From Melioribacteraceae bacterium (GTDB taxonomy: Bacteria > Bacteroidota > Ignavibacteria > Ignavibacteriales > Melioribacteraceae): a stretch of 64,000 nt of DNA. The DNA lies in NCBI GenBank assembly GCA_022181065.1, contig BQMY01000116.1, forward strand, positions 1-64,000, read 5' to 3'. Positions 43,596 to 53,863 of the stretch are shown piece after piece. Made by a program: the position numbers and the translations under genes. The notes under the pieces were generated by a model that ran no database searches, was not told where the DNA came from, and saw nothing but the letters and a program-made list of their open reading frames with translations. Positions within the stretch are counted from its first letter, which is position 1. Each line of letters begins with the position of its first letter.

Positions 43596-45446
43596 CTAGT
43601 TCCAGTCATCACCTTCTTTGTCGGAATCTTCACTTTTACTTTCGTCCTCTTCAACTTCTTTCTCTTTCTCGAACTTGTAGAGTTCATTTTCGTATTCCGA
43701 TATTTTCGCCTGAAGATTTTTCTCCATCGCGATAAGCTGACTTATTTTAGCAGTATATTCTTCTTTTTCTATCTCAATATTTGCCGTTTCAACTTTAAGT
43801 TCCTGAAGATTCTGCTTATACTCTTCGATATCGGTTCTCAGTTGTTCAGAACGCTCTTCATAAGCTTTAATTTCAGAAATGATCTGCTTCTCTTTTTCCT
43901 CCAATTCATTATAATGCCCTGCGGTGGATTCGAGAAGCTGCTTGATCTGCCCCTGCAAGTCATCTTTTTTATTCTGGAGGAAATCAGTTTCGTTTTTCAA
44001 TTCTTTAAGAAATAATCGGAAACTATTTTCTTTGTCTTTCAGTTCATCAATACTCTTGCCCAGTTCTTTTCTTTCACTATTCAGAGTTTCGATATTTATT
44101 TCAGTCGCTTTTTTCTCTTTCTGTAGTACCTTGATCATACCGGAATATTCGGCATACTGTGAAATTTTTTCGCTCACCTGTTTTTCTTTGTCACGAAGTT
44201 GTTTACCAATCTCCAGCGTTTCCTGTTTTAGCGCGTTGAGATACGATTTTGCGCCCGAAGCATCATCCATGAATTCTGAAAGCGTATCGGAAAGCTTGTT
44301 TTCCAGTTCAAGATAATTCTCCTCCATCTGAAATTTGGCTTTTTCCAGTTCATCTGCCTGACCTCTTATCTTCTTCAGCTCGTCATTCAGCTTCTCTTCA
44401 TCCTCACGTTTTTCGAGGATTTCATTATTAAGTTCTGACTTAACCGATTCAAGACGTTTTATCTCCGAAATCACCTCTTCCTCTTTAGCTTTCAGAGCGG
44501 AAATCCCTTTTTCCAGGTCTTCCTTCTTAACATTATCGATAGCAATATTCTGCTCAAGTGTGGAAAGATCACGTTGTTTCGCCTGTATTTCCTGAACCAA
44601 GCTCTCTTTCTTTGAAGTGTAATCCTGAAACAGGTTATCTTTTTCACTAAGCTGATTTGTAAGGGCTGCAAGCGATTGGTCAAGGCTCGATTTTATCTCT
44701 TCATTGAAAGAAATTTTTTCATTCAATTCGGTAAGACGATTATTTTTTATATGTATCTCACCTTTGTATTCATCAACCTTTTCTTCTAATTTTTCCTTTT
44801 CTTCCCTCAGCTCAACAATACGCTTTTCTGTTTCAACAATTTCAACTTCAAAACTTGTTTTTTTCTCTTCAAGTTCGCCGGACTGACTTTTAAGGTCATC
44901 AATTCTTTCCCGATTGAGCTCAACCTCTTCTGATATTTTCGTTTCGGATTCTTTTAGCGCCGTTGCTTTCTGCTCAAGATCAACTATCTGCATATCAAGT
45001 GTTTCATACTTCGCGGTCAGGTCAGCAATCTTCTCGTCAAGATCACCGATTGTTTTTTTCTTGCGCTCAATTTCATCATCGAGGTTCGAATTAAATGCCT
45101 CATTATCATTCTTTAACTCTTCACTTTGCGAGATTCTTATCTGTAGTTCACCAAGTTTAGTCTCTTCTGCTTCCTGCTTACCGGCGAGATCATCAACGCT
45201 ATTTTCCAGTTCCGCCAATGCGCTTTTTTTCTCTTCGGTCTGGTTTTCAAGATTACGTATATCATTAACCAGTTCATTTTTTTCACGCGCGATATCGGAA
45301 AGTTCCTCACGTGCTTCGGCGAGTTGCTTCTCAACCTTTTCAAGGTCACCCGTTTTTTCCTGTAGCTGATGTATTTGATTTCTTAATTCATCATTCTCTT
45401 CAACAAGTTTATCAATATCCTTACCGGGTCTTTTTAAGAAATTCAT
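43596..45446 (-). CDS. Long coiled-coil protein
   Basis: 616 aa, almost wholly heptad-repeat coiled coil rich in Glu, Lys, Leu and Gln, with no signal peptide, no membrane segment and no recognisable globular domain. N-terminus MNFLKRPGKDIDKLVEEN, acidic C-terminus (ESKSEDSDKEGDDWN). SMC-like in composition but without the ATPase head domains. It may be a cytoskeletal, scaffold or nucleoid protein. Monocistronic, with its own terminator. Coding sense is clear from the uninterrupted frame and strong heptads. Confidence 0.75.
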   Translation of the reverse strand: MNFLKRPGKDIDKLVEENDELRNQIHQLQEKTGDLEKVEKQLAEAREELSDIAREKNELVNDIRNLENQTEEKKSALAELENSVDDLAGKQEAEETKLGELQIRISQSEELKNDNEAFNSNLDDEIERKKKTIGDLDEKIADLTAKYETLDMQIVDLEQKATALKESETKISEEVELNRERIDDLKSQSGELEEKKTSFEVEIVETEKRIVELREEKEKLEEKVDEYKGEIHIKNNRLTELNEKISFNEEIKSSLDQSLAALTNQLSEKDNLFQDYTSKKESLVQEIQAKQRDLSTLEQNIAIDNVKKEDLEKGISALKAKEEEVISEIKRLESVKSELNNEILEKREDEEKLNDELKKIRGQADELEKAKFQMEENYLELENKLSDTLSEFMDDASGAKSYLNALKQETLEIGKQLRDKEKQVSEKISQYAEYSGMIKVLQKEKKATEINIETLNSERKELGKSIDELKDKENSFRLFLKELKNETDFLQNKKDDLQGQIKQLLESTAGHYNELEEKEKQIISEIKAYEERSEQLRTDIEEYKQNLQELKVETANIEIEKEEYTAKISQLIAMEKNLQAKISEYENELYKFEKEKEVEEDESKSEDSDKEGDDWN

Positions 45447-45765
45447 CTGAATTACTCCTCAAACGGGTAGTTAATTAGTTGTTTGTAATATTCAACAAGT
45501 GTTTAAGCTAATTGATTCTTTTAAATGTAAGTTAAATTTTATAAAAGGACAAATCTATAATTGTTTATTTAATCACACTTTAGAGGTATTTCTCGCATTG
45601 AAGATTTATATAAAGCCATGATGAATAATTTCCGATATTTCATAAAGAATTTTATCATTTTATTCCGCGTGAGAGTTTTATACTAAAACATTCTATTGCC
45701 CTTTTAATGAGACATTGATATATTGATTATTAAATAGATATAAGAATGCTATAATCGGAGAAATA
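45447..45765. other. 319-bp divergent promoter region
   Basis: A+T-rich spacer between the coiled-coil and M28 genes. No gene, repeat or hairpin of note. A TATAAT at 45751 lies too near the M28 start to be a clear -10 box. Confidence 0.5.
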
Positions 45766-48120
45766 ATGAAAAAACTTATAATATTTATCGCTTATTTTTC
45801 TATCGTTTTCACTCTGTCGGCACAAGGCTCCCGCGATCTTGTGGGTAATATAATTAATGAAGTAAATCAGGATACTCTCCTTAAATATGTTGAAGAACTA
45901 TCAGGCGAAGTATCTGTTATAGTCGGAGGTACACAGCAGACTATCGTCTCCCGCCATAAAAATGCTGCCGGCAATATTATCGCGGCTAATTATCTGAAAG
46001 AAAAACTTACCTCTTACGGATACAATACCTACTTTCAGGATTTCAGTTCAACCGGTCGGAATGTTTACGCTGTAAAAACCGGAACTGAGTTTCCCGACCA
46101 GCAATATATGATCTGCGCTCATTACGACGCCATGCCTTCCTCAGGTCCTGCTCCCGGCGCAGATGATAATGGAAGCGGAACAGCTGCTGTTATTGAAGCA
46201 GCCAGAATCCTTAAGGATATGGGTCTTCCTTATACTGTTATCTTCGCGCTTTGGGATGAGGAAGAACAGGGACTTGTTGGAAGCAACTATTACGCTGATA
46301 ACGCGGCTTCCGCGGGCGATAATATTAGAGGTGTCGTAAACCTCGACATGATAGCATGGGAAGAAAATGGTGATAATACTGTACGCATTCACACAAAGGA
46401 TATAGCCCAATCATATAAACTATCTGATAAAATGGTTGAAGCGATCAGCAAATACGATCTTAATCTTACATATTCCATTAAAGACCCCGGTATTACCGCG
46501 AGTGATCACGCATCATTCTGGTCAAATGGTTATAGCGCAATACTCCTTATTGAAGATGACGTAAACGACTTTAACAATTATTACCACACATCAAACGATT
46601 TGATTCAATATTTTGATAATGAATATTTCGTTAATTGTTCCAAACTTGCTATCGCGACTTTATCAACATTCGCGTTGAATCTCGACATTCAGATTATTCA
46701 CGAACCTATGACTTCAATAGAACATTCCAACGATATAATTGTTGAAGCTGATATTGTAAGCGGATTGGAAATCGCGTCAGGCGCGGACGCTCCAAGTCTT
46801 TATTATCGTGCTGATCATGGAGCCGGTTTTAATGATTATACATCCGTTACAGGTCAAAATACTACCGGTAACACATACGAATTCACAATTCCCGGTCAAA
46901 TGCTCGGCACTTTGGTTGAGTACTACATTGCCGCGCAAGATGTTAACGGCGATTTTGTAACCACACTTCCCGAGGGAGGATCAGGTACAAATCCTCCGGG
47001 ATCAATTCCTCCTCCATCAGCATTCCAGTTTTTTGTTGCTCCTTACGATATCGTATTTGAAGATAACTGCGGAAGCATGGGGCATTGGGCTCACACAGGC
47101 TCATGGAATATTACCGATCAATATTGCGTCTCCCAACCTTATTCTCTGACTGATTCTCCTGATGATAATTATCCAGGTTCATACGACGCTTATATGACAA
47201 TGAATGAATCTGTTAGTTTGGCAGATGCTATTGGTGTTGAACTCTCATTCAAACTAAAATATGATATTGAAGATAACTGGGATTATGCCCAGATTGAAAT
47301 CTCAACTAATAATGGAACAACCTGGACACCACTCGAAGGATTATTCACTAATCCGGGAACAGGCTCATTCCAGCCGAATGGTGAACCCCTTTATGACGGC
47401 GTTTCTGATTGGGTAACTGAAAAAATAAGCCTTAACTCCTACATCGGTGATGATATTAAAATTCGCTTCCAGATGAAATCCGACGGATACATCGAAGAAG
47501 ATGGTATCTACATAGACGACTTTATGATAATCAACTACACAATCGTTCCGGTCGAACTTGTCTCGTTCAAAGCGGAAGCTACCGAAGCAGGCGTTATGCT
47601 CAACTGGAAAACCCTCTCCGAGCTTAATAATAAAGGATTCAAAGTATTACGTTCGGAGAATTTTGAAGACTACGTAGCGCTTGATTTTGTCGATGGTAAC
47701 GGTACAACAACTCAGAGTAGCTCCTACACATATTTTGATCAGCTTTCAGGATCAGGCGAATATCAATATAAATTGATTCAGACTGATTTTGATGGTGCTG
47801 AGAAAATATACGGTCCTGTTGAAGTTAACTTTGAAGGTGTAAACAATTACGCGCTTAACCAGAACTATCCAAACCCGTTCAACCCGGGTACGATGATCAA
47901 TTATTCAATTCCGGTAAGCGGAAAAGTTAACATAACTGTGTATGACATCCTTGGAAATAAAGTGGCGACCCTCGTAAACTCACTTTTGGAACAGGGAAGT
48001 TATGAAGTATCATTCAACGCCGGTAACTTATCATCAGGAATGTACATATATACCATAAATGTTCAAGGAGCTGACGGAAGTCATTTCATGGACACACAAA
48101 AAATGATGCTAATGAAGTAA
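45766..48120 (+). CDS. Secreted M28-family zinc aminopeptidase with type IX sorting domain
   Basis: 784 aa. Signal peptide 1-20. M28 domain about 40-310 with zinc ligands His119 and Asp133 (CAHYDAMP, GADDNGSGT), the catalytic WDEEEQG (164-169), NLDM and YYHTSND. An Ig-like domain follows at about 325-400, a jelly-roll/MAM-like domain (430-590) and the Por domain from about 705 (NYPNPFNPGTMINYS). Role: extracellular release of N-terminal amino acids, exported by the type IX system and probably surface-anchored. Confidence 0.92.
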   Translation: MKKLIIFIAYFSIVFTLSAQGSRDLVGNIINEVNQDTLLKYVEELSGEVSVIVGGTQQTIVSRHKNAAGNIIAANYLKEKLTSYGYNTYFQDFSSTGRNVYAVKTGTEFPDQQYMICAHYDAMPSSGPAPGADDNGSGTAAVIEAARILKDMGLPYTVIFALWDEEEQGLVGSNYYADNAASAGDNIRGVVNLDMIAWEENGDNTVRIHTKDIAQSYKLSDKMVEAISKYDLNLTYSIKDPGITASDHASFWSNGYSAILLIEDDVNDFNNYYHTSNDLIQYFDNEYFVNCSKLAIATLSTFALNLDIQIIHEPMTSIEHSNDIIVEADIVSGLEIASGADAPSLYYRADHGAGFNDYTSVTGQNTTGNTYEFTIPGQMLGTLVEYYIAAQDVNGDFVTTLPEGGSGTNPPGSIPPPSAFQFFVAPYDIVFEDNCGSMGHWAHTGSWNITDQYCVSQPYSLTDSPDDNYPGSYDAYMTMNESVSLADAIGVELSFKLKYDIEDNWDYAQIEISTNNGTTWTPLEGLFTNPGTGSFQPNGEPLYDGVSDWVTEKISLNSYIGDDIKIRFQMKSDGYIEEDGIYIDDFMIINYTIVPVELVSFKAEATEAGVMLNWKTLSELNNKGFKVLRSENFEDYVALDFVDGNGTTTQSSSYTYFDQLSGSGEYQYKLIQTDFDGAEKIYGPVEVNFEGVNNYALNQNYPNPFNPGTMINYSIPVSGKVNITVYDILGNKVATLVNSLLEQGSYEVSFNAGNLSSGMYIYTINVQGADGSHFMDTQKMMLMK

Positions 48121-48141
48121 TATAGTGCTGAGTACTTAACC

Positions 48142-48192
48142 GTAAAGACGCCATATGGTTGCTGAGCTTGTCGAAGTAAATGGCGTCTTTAC
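48142..48192. repeat. Long hairpin after the M28 gene
   Basis: GTAAAGACGCCAT and ATGGCGTCTTTAC, perfect 13-bp arms around a loop holding GAGCTTGTCGAAG, a sequence found in another dispersed family. It may also terminate the M28 transcript. Confidence 0.65.
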
Positions 48193-49860
48193 CCAGAAAA
48201 AACACAATTATTTTCGTAGGGGAGGGTCACCGACCCTCCTTTTGCTTGTCACAATCTGTGGATTGTCACGTCCTCCTTTGAAGAAAGTGGATTTCGACGC
48301 CAGTCGAAAGACGGAGGATGACTTTTAAGACCAGCGGATTTGCCAAGGTTAAAAAGTCCTTCCCTTTACTAAAGTTTACAAACCTCAGGTTTGGGAAGTC
48401 CGCCTCAGGCGGATAGGATGGGTTCGTTTAATGTCATGCTGTTTCCGGGGTTTCTCCGCCTTGGGGGACAACGACATTGCTGTTTTTGCAAGGGGCTACT
48501 TCGAGGACCTCAGCAGCCCTTTCCCGACTGCTTCAACAAACAAACATATTTTTTTCGTAGAGGAGGGTCACCGACCCTCCTTTTGCTTGTCACAATCTGT
48601 GGATTGACACGGCCTCCTTCGAAGAAAGTGGATTTCGACGCCAGTCGAAAGACGGAGGATGACTTTTCCGGATATAGCAAAATTCAATCAATCCCTTATT
48701 ACCCCTTCTCCCGAGGCATGGGCTTTTTTATGACGGCTACTTCGAGAACCTCAGCAGCCTTTTCTCGATAATCGCAAATAAAAAAACAAAACCGGTCAAC
48801 AGTTGATAATTTTTAATGTCCTCCTTTGAAGGAGGTGGATTTCGACGCCAGTCGAAAGACGGAGGATGATTTTTAAGTCCAGCAGATTTGCCAAGGTTAA
48901 AAAGTCCTTCCCTTTGATAAAGGGAAGGATTTAGGATGGGTTCGTTTAATGTCATGCTGTTTCCGGGGTTTCTCCGCCTTGGGGGACAACGACATTGCTG
49001 TTTTTGCAAGGGGCTACTTCGAGGACCTCAGCAGCCTTTTCACGACTGCTTCAACAAACAAACATATTTTTTCGTAGGGGAGGGTCACCGACCCTCCTTT
49101 TGCTTGTCACAATCTGTGGATTGACACGTCCTCCTTTGAAGGAGGTGGATTTCGACGCCAGTCGAAAGACGGAGGATGACTTTTAAGTCCAGCAGATTTG
49201 CCAAGGTTAAAAAGTCCTTCCCTTTGATAAAGGGAAGGATTTAGGATGGGTTCGTTTAATGTCATGCTGTTTCCGGGGTTTCTCCGCCTTGGGGGACAAC
49301 GACATTGCTGTTTTTGCAAGGGGCTACTTCGAGGACCTCAGCAGCCTTTTCACGACTGCTTCAACAAACAAACATATTTTTTCGTAGAGGAGGGTCACCG
49401 ACCCTCCTTTTGCTTGTCACAATCTGTGGATTGTCACGTCCTCCTTTGAAGGAGGTGGATTTCGACGCCAGTCGAAAGACGGAGGATGACTTTTTCGGAT
49501 ATAGCAAAATTCAATCATCTCCTTACTAACCTTTGTGCCGGGGCAGAGGTCAAGGGACGGGCAATGTGGGATAGGTTTATTATGACGGCTACTTCGAGGA
49601 CCTCAGCAGCCCTTTCCCGACTGCTTCAACAAACAAACATATTTTTTCGTAGAGGAGGGTCACCGACCCTCCTTTTGCTAGTCACAATCTGTGGATTGTC
49701 ACGTCCTCCTTTGAAGGAGGTGGATTTCGACGACAGTCGAAAGACGGAGGATGACTTTTCCGGATATAGCAAAATTCAATCATCTCCTTACTAACCTTTG
49801 TGCCGGGGCATGGGCTTTTTTATGACGGCTACTTCGAGGACCTCAGCAGCCTTTTCACGA
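48193..49860. repeat. 1.7-kb mosaic tandem array of palindromic elements
   Basis: Gene-free. Recurring parts: GGAGGGTCACCGACCCTCC (48221, 48562, 49079, 49389, 49654), each followed by CACAATCTGTGGATTG, then R1 (48271, 48612, 49129, 49439, 49704; another R1 at 48829), R2 (48900, 49211, a disrupted copy near 48355), a 95-bp block starting GGTTCGTTTAATGTCATGC (48420, 48939, 49250) and CTACTTCGAGGACCTCAGCAG. The unit period is about 310 bp at 49079-49389. Short reading frames across it are judged spurious. Confidence 0.85.
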
Positions 49861-49881
49861 TAATCGTAAATAAAAAAAAAC

Positions 49882-49928
49882 GTAGAGGCGTACCATGTTT
49901 ACCCCGTAAGACGGGGGTGCGCCTCTAC
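49882..49928. repeat. GTAGAGGCG hairpin
   Basis: GTAGAGGCG and CGCCTCTAC enclose an inner CCCGT/ACGGG stem. A separate palindrome type closing the array, before the convergent serine hydrolase gene. Confidence 0.65.
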
Positions 49929-49981
49929 AAAAGAAACATACAAATTTTCTAAAAGATGATATCTAAATACTTTCCAGCCCG

Positions 49982-51193
49982 TTAATCCATCTCATCAATT
50001 AATCTGTACAACACATCATTGATAACATTTAGATTATTTTCGCCCTCGGCTGAAAACTGCACCTCGGAATTACTCATAAACACAAATCCATTATTTGTTT
50101 TCGGGTTAAAATGAATTTTCGCTACCGTACCCAGATCAGTCCCGGCATGAGAAATTTCATCCCCCTCAAGAAACCAGAAAACACCATGTTTCACCCCTGA
50201 ACCTGTATCGGTGTATAACTTGTTGAATAATAGTTCATATCCTGTATCCGAAAGCAAAGCCTGCTGACTCGTGCCGGCATAACCCTTGATCATTTCTGTC
50301 AGGAATTTGGTTAGATCATTTGTGGTAGTTATAAGTGAACCACTCGCGTACAACGCACATTGATAAAACGGATAAGCACTATCATGATCGAAATACAATT
50401 TGGCATAATTTCCTGTGTTAAAGTTTTCACCATACTCAAAGGAGGTACTGGTCATATCAAGCGGCAGAAATATATTGTCCTTCACAAACTCGCTGTATGG
50501 CATCCCGCTTTTTATCTCTATAAGTAACGCCGCGAGTGAAGCGCCAATGTTGCTGTAACTGTATCCCATGCCCGGCGCATAGTTACTATAATTTGCGGCA
50601 GAATAATAATCACCATTAGAAGCAAGATATTCATACAATATTACACCCGCTGAAGGGAGTTCTTCCCTGCTGACATTCAGCGCATTCAACATCATCAATG
50701 CCGGTTCGCTTTCCATATTTTGGTTCGGCAATATTCTGTAGGTGGCGAAGAAAAAGTTTATATCGTCCACAATACCGGATGTGTGTGTGACAAGATGTTT
50801 AACCCTGATTTCACTTTCGGAGTAGTAGGGATTTACAACTTCAAATGGAAGGATTTCATTAATATTTGTCTCGAGAGTAAAATAATTAAGGTCTATTGCC
50901 TTTGCGATCGCTACACCCAAAACCGCTTTACTCACCGAGGCGACTGATTGTCGGGTATCCCCATCATATTTAAGTCCTGTTTCTACATTGGCATAACCGT
51001 GAAAGCCGGATAACGTTACATTCCCGTCCTTGACAATTGCGTATGTAAACCCCGGTAGAGTGGACCCGCTGTGTTTTTCAGCAAGTTCATCTGATAAACT
51101 TTTAACCTCGGGCGAGGTGCTCTCTTCACTGCACGCGGTGAAGAGAAGAAGTGATAAAAGCAACGTTATTATAAATTTGGTTTGGCGTTTCAT
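49982..51193 (-). CDS. Serine hydrolase lipoprotein (class C beta-lactamase-like)
   Basis: 403 aa. Lipobox LLFTAC with Cys21. Active-site SVSK (Ser86, Lys89), YSYSNIGAS as the YxN motif and SHAGTD in place of the KTG box. Family role: penicillin-binding, D-alanyl-D-alanine peptidase or esterase activity, anchored in an envelope membrane. The real substrate is not predictable, and beta-lactam resistance should not be assumed. Confidence 0.88.
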   Translation of the reverse strand: MKRQTKFIITLLLSLLLFTACSEESTSPEVKSLSDELAEKHSGSTLPGFTYAIVKDGNVTLSGFHGYANVETGLKYDGDTRQSVASVSKAVLGVAIAKAIDLNYFTLETNINEILPFEVVNPYYSESEIRVKHLVTHTSGIVDDINFFFATYRILPNQNMESEPALMMLNALNVSREELPSAGVILYEYLASNGDYYSAANYSNYAPGMGYSYSNIGASLAALLIEIKSGMPYSEFVKDNIFLPLDMTSTSFEYGENFNTGNYAKLYFDHDSAYPFYQCALYASGSLITTTNDLTKFLTEMIKGYAGTSQQALLSDTGYELLFNKLYTDTGSGVKHGVFWFLEGDEISHAGTDLGTVAKIHFNPKTNNGFVFMSNSEVQFSAEGENNLNVINDVLYRLIDEMD

Positions 51194-51399
51194 AATATCT
51201 CCTGTTTTTGATAATTAAATTTTATGCTTCAAAATTATCACACAGGAGACACGTTATCGTCTTATATTATAATTGCGGACTCAAAAATGAAATTCGGTAC
51301 TTATAAGAATAGGACACACTTGCCTTATTAATTAAAGTTTTGTAATTTTAATTTGGGCAAATTATAAACCAACAAAAATCATCATTTTCAGGAATTGTT

Positions 51400-52302
51400 G
51401 TGAGAAAAATAACAAAGAAGAAGTTCGACGAATATTCCAGATTGAAAACTCCACCGCGAAAATTAGGACTGCCAGAATGGACCTACCTCTTGTTCGGTGG
51501 ATTTTGGAAAAAAATTTTCTATGTAATTATTATTTTCAGTTTGATTATGTCGCACTATTTCGAAGTTTTACCAGGAATATATTCGCTGATAATATTTCAG
51601 GGTGAACTTGAAACTGTAAAAGGCGAAGTTCTTGGTTTTTCAGAAACAAATTTTAGTGAAAATGATGAACCGGTTTATAAAATTGAGTTTGAGTTTAATC
51701 ATCCCGAACTAGGCATTATAACAGGGAACTGCTATAAAACCGGAACTCCATACCTGACTGGCGCAAATGTGAAAGTTGAGTATCTATCAGATAACCCATT
51801 TGTTTCAAGAATTAAGGGGACAAGATACCATTTTTCTTTGTTTGGTATTCTTATCGTATTTGTTTTTCTATTTATGGCTGCTGCAACTCTATGGATGATG
51901 ATCATTAATGATTTTCGTGTAGCTCTACTAATGCGATACGGCATCGTTGGCAAAGCACAACTGAAGGAACGGCGGTTTATCAAGGAAGATAAAAACGAAA
52001 ATAGGATTTACCAATACACGTTTACATATCTAACAGAGAATGGAGAAAACAGGGAGTATGTAACTAAATCTATACGGATGGAAGAACTTGAAGATGAGAA
52101 GTTCGAAATTATACTTTACCACCCCACTAAGAAAAAGTTGGTATGGTTTATTGATCAAGCCATTAATAAGATAATTATCAATGAGAAAGGTGAATTTGTT
52201 TTAAGCAACAATAGTAAGTTGGCGTTACTTGAGCTATTATTCCCTGCAATAATAGTGGGAATAATAATATTTGAAGTTTTGGTTTTTCTCTATAACATAT
52301 AA
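51400..52302 (+). CDS. DUF3592-like membrane protein
   Basis: 300 aa, GTG start preceded by AGGAAT. Three membrane helices (about 40-62, 150-175, 275-297). Two similar soluble segments lie between them, each with a pattern like VKGEVLGFSE..VYKIEFEF..LTGANVKVEYLSDNP, typical of DUF3592 beta-rich domains. Function unknown. Single gene. Confidence 0.65.
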   Translation: MRKITKKKFDEYSRLKTPPRKLGLPEWTYLLFGGFWKKIFYVIIIFSLIMSHYFEVLPGIYSLIIFQGELETVKGEVLGFSETNFSENDEPVYKIEFEFNHPELGIITGNCYKTGTPYLTGANVKVEYLSDNPFVSRIKGTRYHFSLFGILIVFVFLFMAAATLWMMIINDFRVALLMRYGIVGKAQLKERRFIKEDKNENRIYQYTFTYLTENGENREYVTKSIRMEELEDEKFEIILYHPTKKKLVWFIDQAINKIIINEKGEFVLSNNSKLALLELLFPAIIVGIIIFEVLVFLYNI

Positions 52303-52341
52303 GTCTTGAAATACAGCGGAAAACTTGGAAATTCCTTTCAC

Positions 52342-53676
52342 TTAAAAATCCGCCTCCAGCAGCTCAGCTTTTCCGGATGTCTGATCATTATGCTGAGTTG
52401 GGTGATCAAACGGTATTTCCAAAGTTACTGTAGTTCCGGAACCCTTCTTCGATTGAATATCAATTTTTATTTTATTCAAATCACAGCAGGTTTTCACCAG
52501 CGATAACCCGAGTCCGTTTCCGTCGTATGCTCTTGTGTAGCCTTGCTCCTCCTGTGAAAACGGCTCAAAAAGACGCGGTAAATACTTCTCCGATATTCCT
52601 ATCCCGGTATCAATAATTTTCACTACTGAAACGGTTCCCCCATTTTTCGCCACTATTTTCACAACTCCTTTTTCAGTATATTTCAGCGCGTTATCAATCA
52701 GTTGTTCAAATATTATCCTTGTAGAATATTCATCAACTTTTAGTTTGATTGAATCTTTACAATCACACTTTAGCTTGATATTTTTGCTTGTCGCGACCGA
52801 TTGATAATCCTTGATAACCGGATTTATAATTTCACTCAGCAGATCGAGTTTTACAAACTTCACATCATACGTCTTTGTCCGCATTTGTGAAATATTGAGT
52901 ATAAGCTCAACCGTTCTGATTATTCTCTTGCACGAATTTGTAATGGAATTAAATATAACGGAGTTCTCATTTGACTGATTTTCAGGAATAGTCTCTCGTA
53001 ATAAACCGGAGAAGCTCAAAATTGAATTTAACGGAGTTCTTATTTCATGCGACATCTGCGTGAGAAATTCTGTTTTGAGTTTGTCACTATATTCGGCTCG
53101 CTTCTTAGCCCGTGCTAATTCGAAGTTTTTTCCAAGAAGTACTTTCCGCATGTTTTTTGAAATAAGCACTAATGATGTTAAAGCAATAGTAGCAATCATC
53201 TCGAAATGAATTACCGAAAAAATTGCGGTGTAAATCTCGAATGAGGAAGAAAACTCAATAATTCCAAAAAACGCGCTCGAAATCACAAGTAGCGGCAACA
53301 AAACCGCGTAATAGATTATCGTAACCGTCAACGACCAAAGTATTACAAGACCTATTGGCTCAGTTAATTTTTTGATAAATAAATGATAAATATAAAAACC
53401 TGTAATCACCGCGCCCACATGCATGATTATATTTACATAATAATTTCCCCCCTCGGGGATAGATAAAGACGTGATTAAAGATATTCCAATCAGATATATC
53501 CAGTGAGGGAGATAAAATATACTCGTAAAAACGGCAATTTCCCTCAAATCTGTTGTTGCGGAATTCATTCCCGGTACGGTTATTTTTATCTCGCCCAATA
53601 TCAGGGAAAGCAACCCGAATCCCGTCATCAGAAGAATATTTTTTAATACAGGATATTGTTTTATATATTTTAACAT
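52342..53676 (-). CDS. Membrane sensor histidine kinase (orphan)
   Basis: 444 aa. About six N-terminal membrane helices (residues 12-190) forming a MASE-like sensor, a HisKA domain with phospho-His in MSHEIRTPLNSILSFSG (about residue 209), and a HATPase domain with N box DNALKY, G1 DTGIGIS, F box LFEPFSQ and G2 GNGLGLSL. Role: phosphorelay input from a membrane signal. No response regulator is adjacent. Convergent with the DUF3592-like gene. Confidence 0.92.
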   Translation of the reverse strand: MLKYIKQYPVLKNILLMTGFGLLSLILGEIKITVPGMNSATTDLREIAVFTSIFYLPHWIYLIGISLITSLSIPEGGNYYVNIIMHVGAVITGFYIYHLFIKKLTEPIGLVILWSLTVTIIYYAVLLPLLVISSAFFGIIEFSSSFEIYTAIFSVIHFEMIATIALTSLVLISKNMRKVLLGKNFELARAKKRAEYSDKLKTEFLTQMSHEIRTPLNSILSFSGLLRETIPENQSNENSVIFNSITNSCKRIIRTVELILNISQMRTKTYDVKFVKLDLLSEIINPVIKDYQSVATSKNIKLKCDCKDSIKLKVDEYSTRIIFEQLIDNALKYTEKGVVKIVAKNGGTVSVVKIIDTGIGISEKYLPRLFEPFSQEEQGYTRAYDGNGLGLSLVKTCCDLNKIKIDIQSKKGSGTTVTLEIPFDHPTQHNDQTSGKAELLEADF

Positions 53677-53863
53677 CAGTTAACTTTTCCGGAAAATGAA
53701 GTAATTAATAGCAGGCTATCAGGATGATGAGCAGAAGTAATGCCCGAATAAGTTTAAAGCATAAGACCAGTTAACGCATTATAAGTTATAGTCGAAAAAT
53801 ATTCAGGAAATTTTATACTCTTTTTTATTTTTCGCTCTTACAAATTTATTATAAGAAATAATT

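Noticed and set aside
44914-45369. Ser-rich frame opposite the coiled-coil gene
   Set aside because: It is the complement of heptad codons (Glu/Lys/Leu read backwards as Ser/Phe), a usual shadow of coiled-coil genes.
48391-49794. Several 60-130-codon reading frames in the repeat array
   Set aside because: They are the same repeat read in different frames on both strands, lack ribosome sites and end at repeat borders. They are by-products of the palindromes.
48193-49860. CRISPR array
   Set aside because: Units are long, composite and palindromic, with no short constant repeat and unique spacers, and no cas gene is in the window.
49982-51193. True antibiotic-resistance beta-lactamase
   Set aside because: The SxxK fold is shared by many esterases and peptidases. 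The HAGTD third box and lipoprotein anchor give no specific support for resistance.
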